Source: Halieaceae bacterium UBA6060 (GTDB taxonomy: Bacteria; Pseudomonadota; Gammaproteobacteria; Pseudomonadales; Halieaceae). From it: a stretch of DNA of 5,300 nucleotides. Where the stretch lies: contig DIYG01000191.1 in the NCBI GenBank assembly GCA_002428935.1, forward strand, positions 1-5,300. Direction: 5' to 3'. Every line of letters begins with the position of its first letter. The stretch's first letter is position 1. A model generated the notes under the pieces. That model saw only the letters and a program-made list of their open reading frames with translations, ran no database searches and was not told the DNA's origin. Of this stretch, positions 5,158-5,300 are shown in pieces. Both the position numbers and the translations under genes were made by a program.

Positions 5158-5300
5158 TTGGAACGAGTCGTGCTTAACTCTTTGACGGTCAAGCCACCTG
5201 TCAGTTCATGGAGCTGGCCCTCCCTCGCTGCAAGGACGGCGGGGGCCTTGGCAGTCACCACCTGCCTGTTCTCGGTGGCCCTGGCGCAAGAACCACCCGC
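5158..5300 (+). CDS. Exported protein of unknown function, N-terminal fragment
   Basis: The last 143 bases encode 47 residues of a protein that continues beyond the window. Residues 24-43 read AARTAGALAVTTCLFSVALA, followed by QEPP. This is an Arg-led hydrophobic core ending in a signal-peptidase I site (ALA before Gln44), so the protein is probably secreted to the periplasm or outer membrane. The frame has no ATG. TTG at 5158 is chosen because GAGGT precedes it; GTG at 5170 and TTG at 5182 are alternatives that give a shorter signal peptide. The ATG at 5208 is in another frame and does not give a signal peptide. The mature part is too short to suggest a family. The gene follows ggt on the same strand after 79 bases, with its own possible promoter, so a shared transcript is possible but not shown. 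Confidence 0.6.
   Translation, partial: MERVVLNSLTVKPPVSSWSWPSLAARTAGALAVTTCLFSVALAQEPP

Noticed and set aside
4548..5261. Long open frame antisense to the 3' part of ggt
   Set aside because: It lies opposite the catalytic small subunit of ggt, has no recognisable domain, and is explained by high GC content reducing stop codons on the opposite strand.
5208..5300. ATG-initiated frame at the right edge
   Set aside because: The peptide has no signal sequence or recognisable pattern and no nearby ribosome binding site, whereas the overlapping frame gives a clear signal peptide.

Overview
The window looks like ordinary, gene-dense chromosome from a GC-rich gammaproteobacterium, possibly a marine or Pseudomonas-like lineage. 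This rests on the E. coli-like gamma-glutamyltranspeptidase and PdxH, a full-length two-domain CinA, a DUF4136-type lipoprotein, GC-rich third codon positions and short spacers. I see no tRNA or rRNA gene, CRISPR array, insertion sequence or phage gene, and no convincing undescribed system. The least explained items are a small uncharacterised gene (2925-3224), a degenerate 15-bp tandem repeat (1548-1607), and a truncated exported protein with a non-ATG start at the right edge.

Layout. (1) 1-84, minus: the first 28 codons of a ParA/MinD-type P-loop ATPase, leaving the window on the left. A well-formed sigma-70-like promoter for it lies at 123-151. (2) 220-1506, plus: cinA, divergent from the ATPase gene. 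(3) 1507-1648: a spacer between convergent genes holding a tandem repeat and a perfect 8-bp inverted repeat, but no classical T-tailed terminator. (4) 1649-3224, minus: a probable three-gene operon, transcribed as the 99-aa hypothetical gene, then the DUF4136 lipoprotein gene, then pdxH. The spacers are 49 and 15 bp, and the pdxH ribosome binding site overlaps the lipoprotein stop codon. (5) 3225-3311: a short divergent control region. (6) 3312-5078, plus: ggt, encoding a complete periplasmic gamma-glutamyltranspeptidase. (7) 5079-5300: a spacer with a possible promoter, then the signal peptide of an exported protein cut by the window end.

Functional links are loose. CinA (pyridine-nucleotide repair and recycling), PdxH (pyridoxal phosphate supply) and GGT (glutathione breakdown) are cofactor or thiol housekeeping enzymes. 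Only the minus-strand trio has evidence of co-transcription, and the sequence does not show that its products share a pathway.
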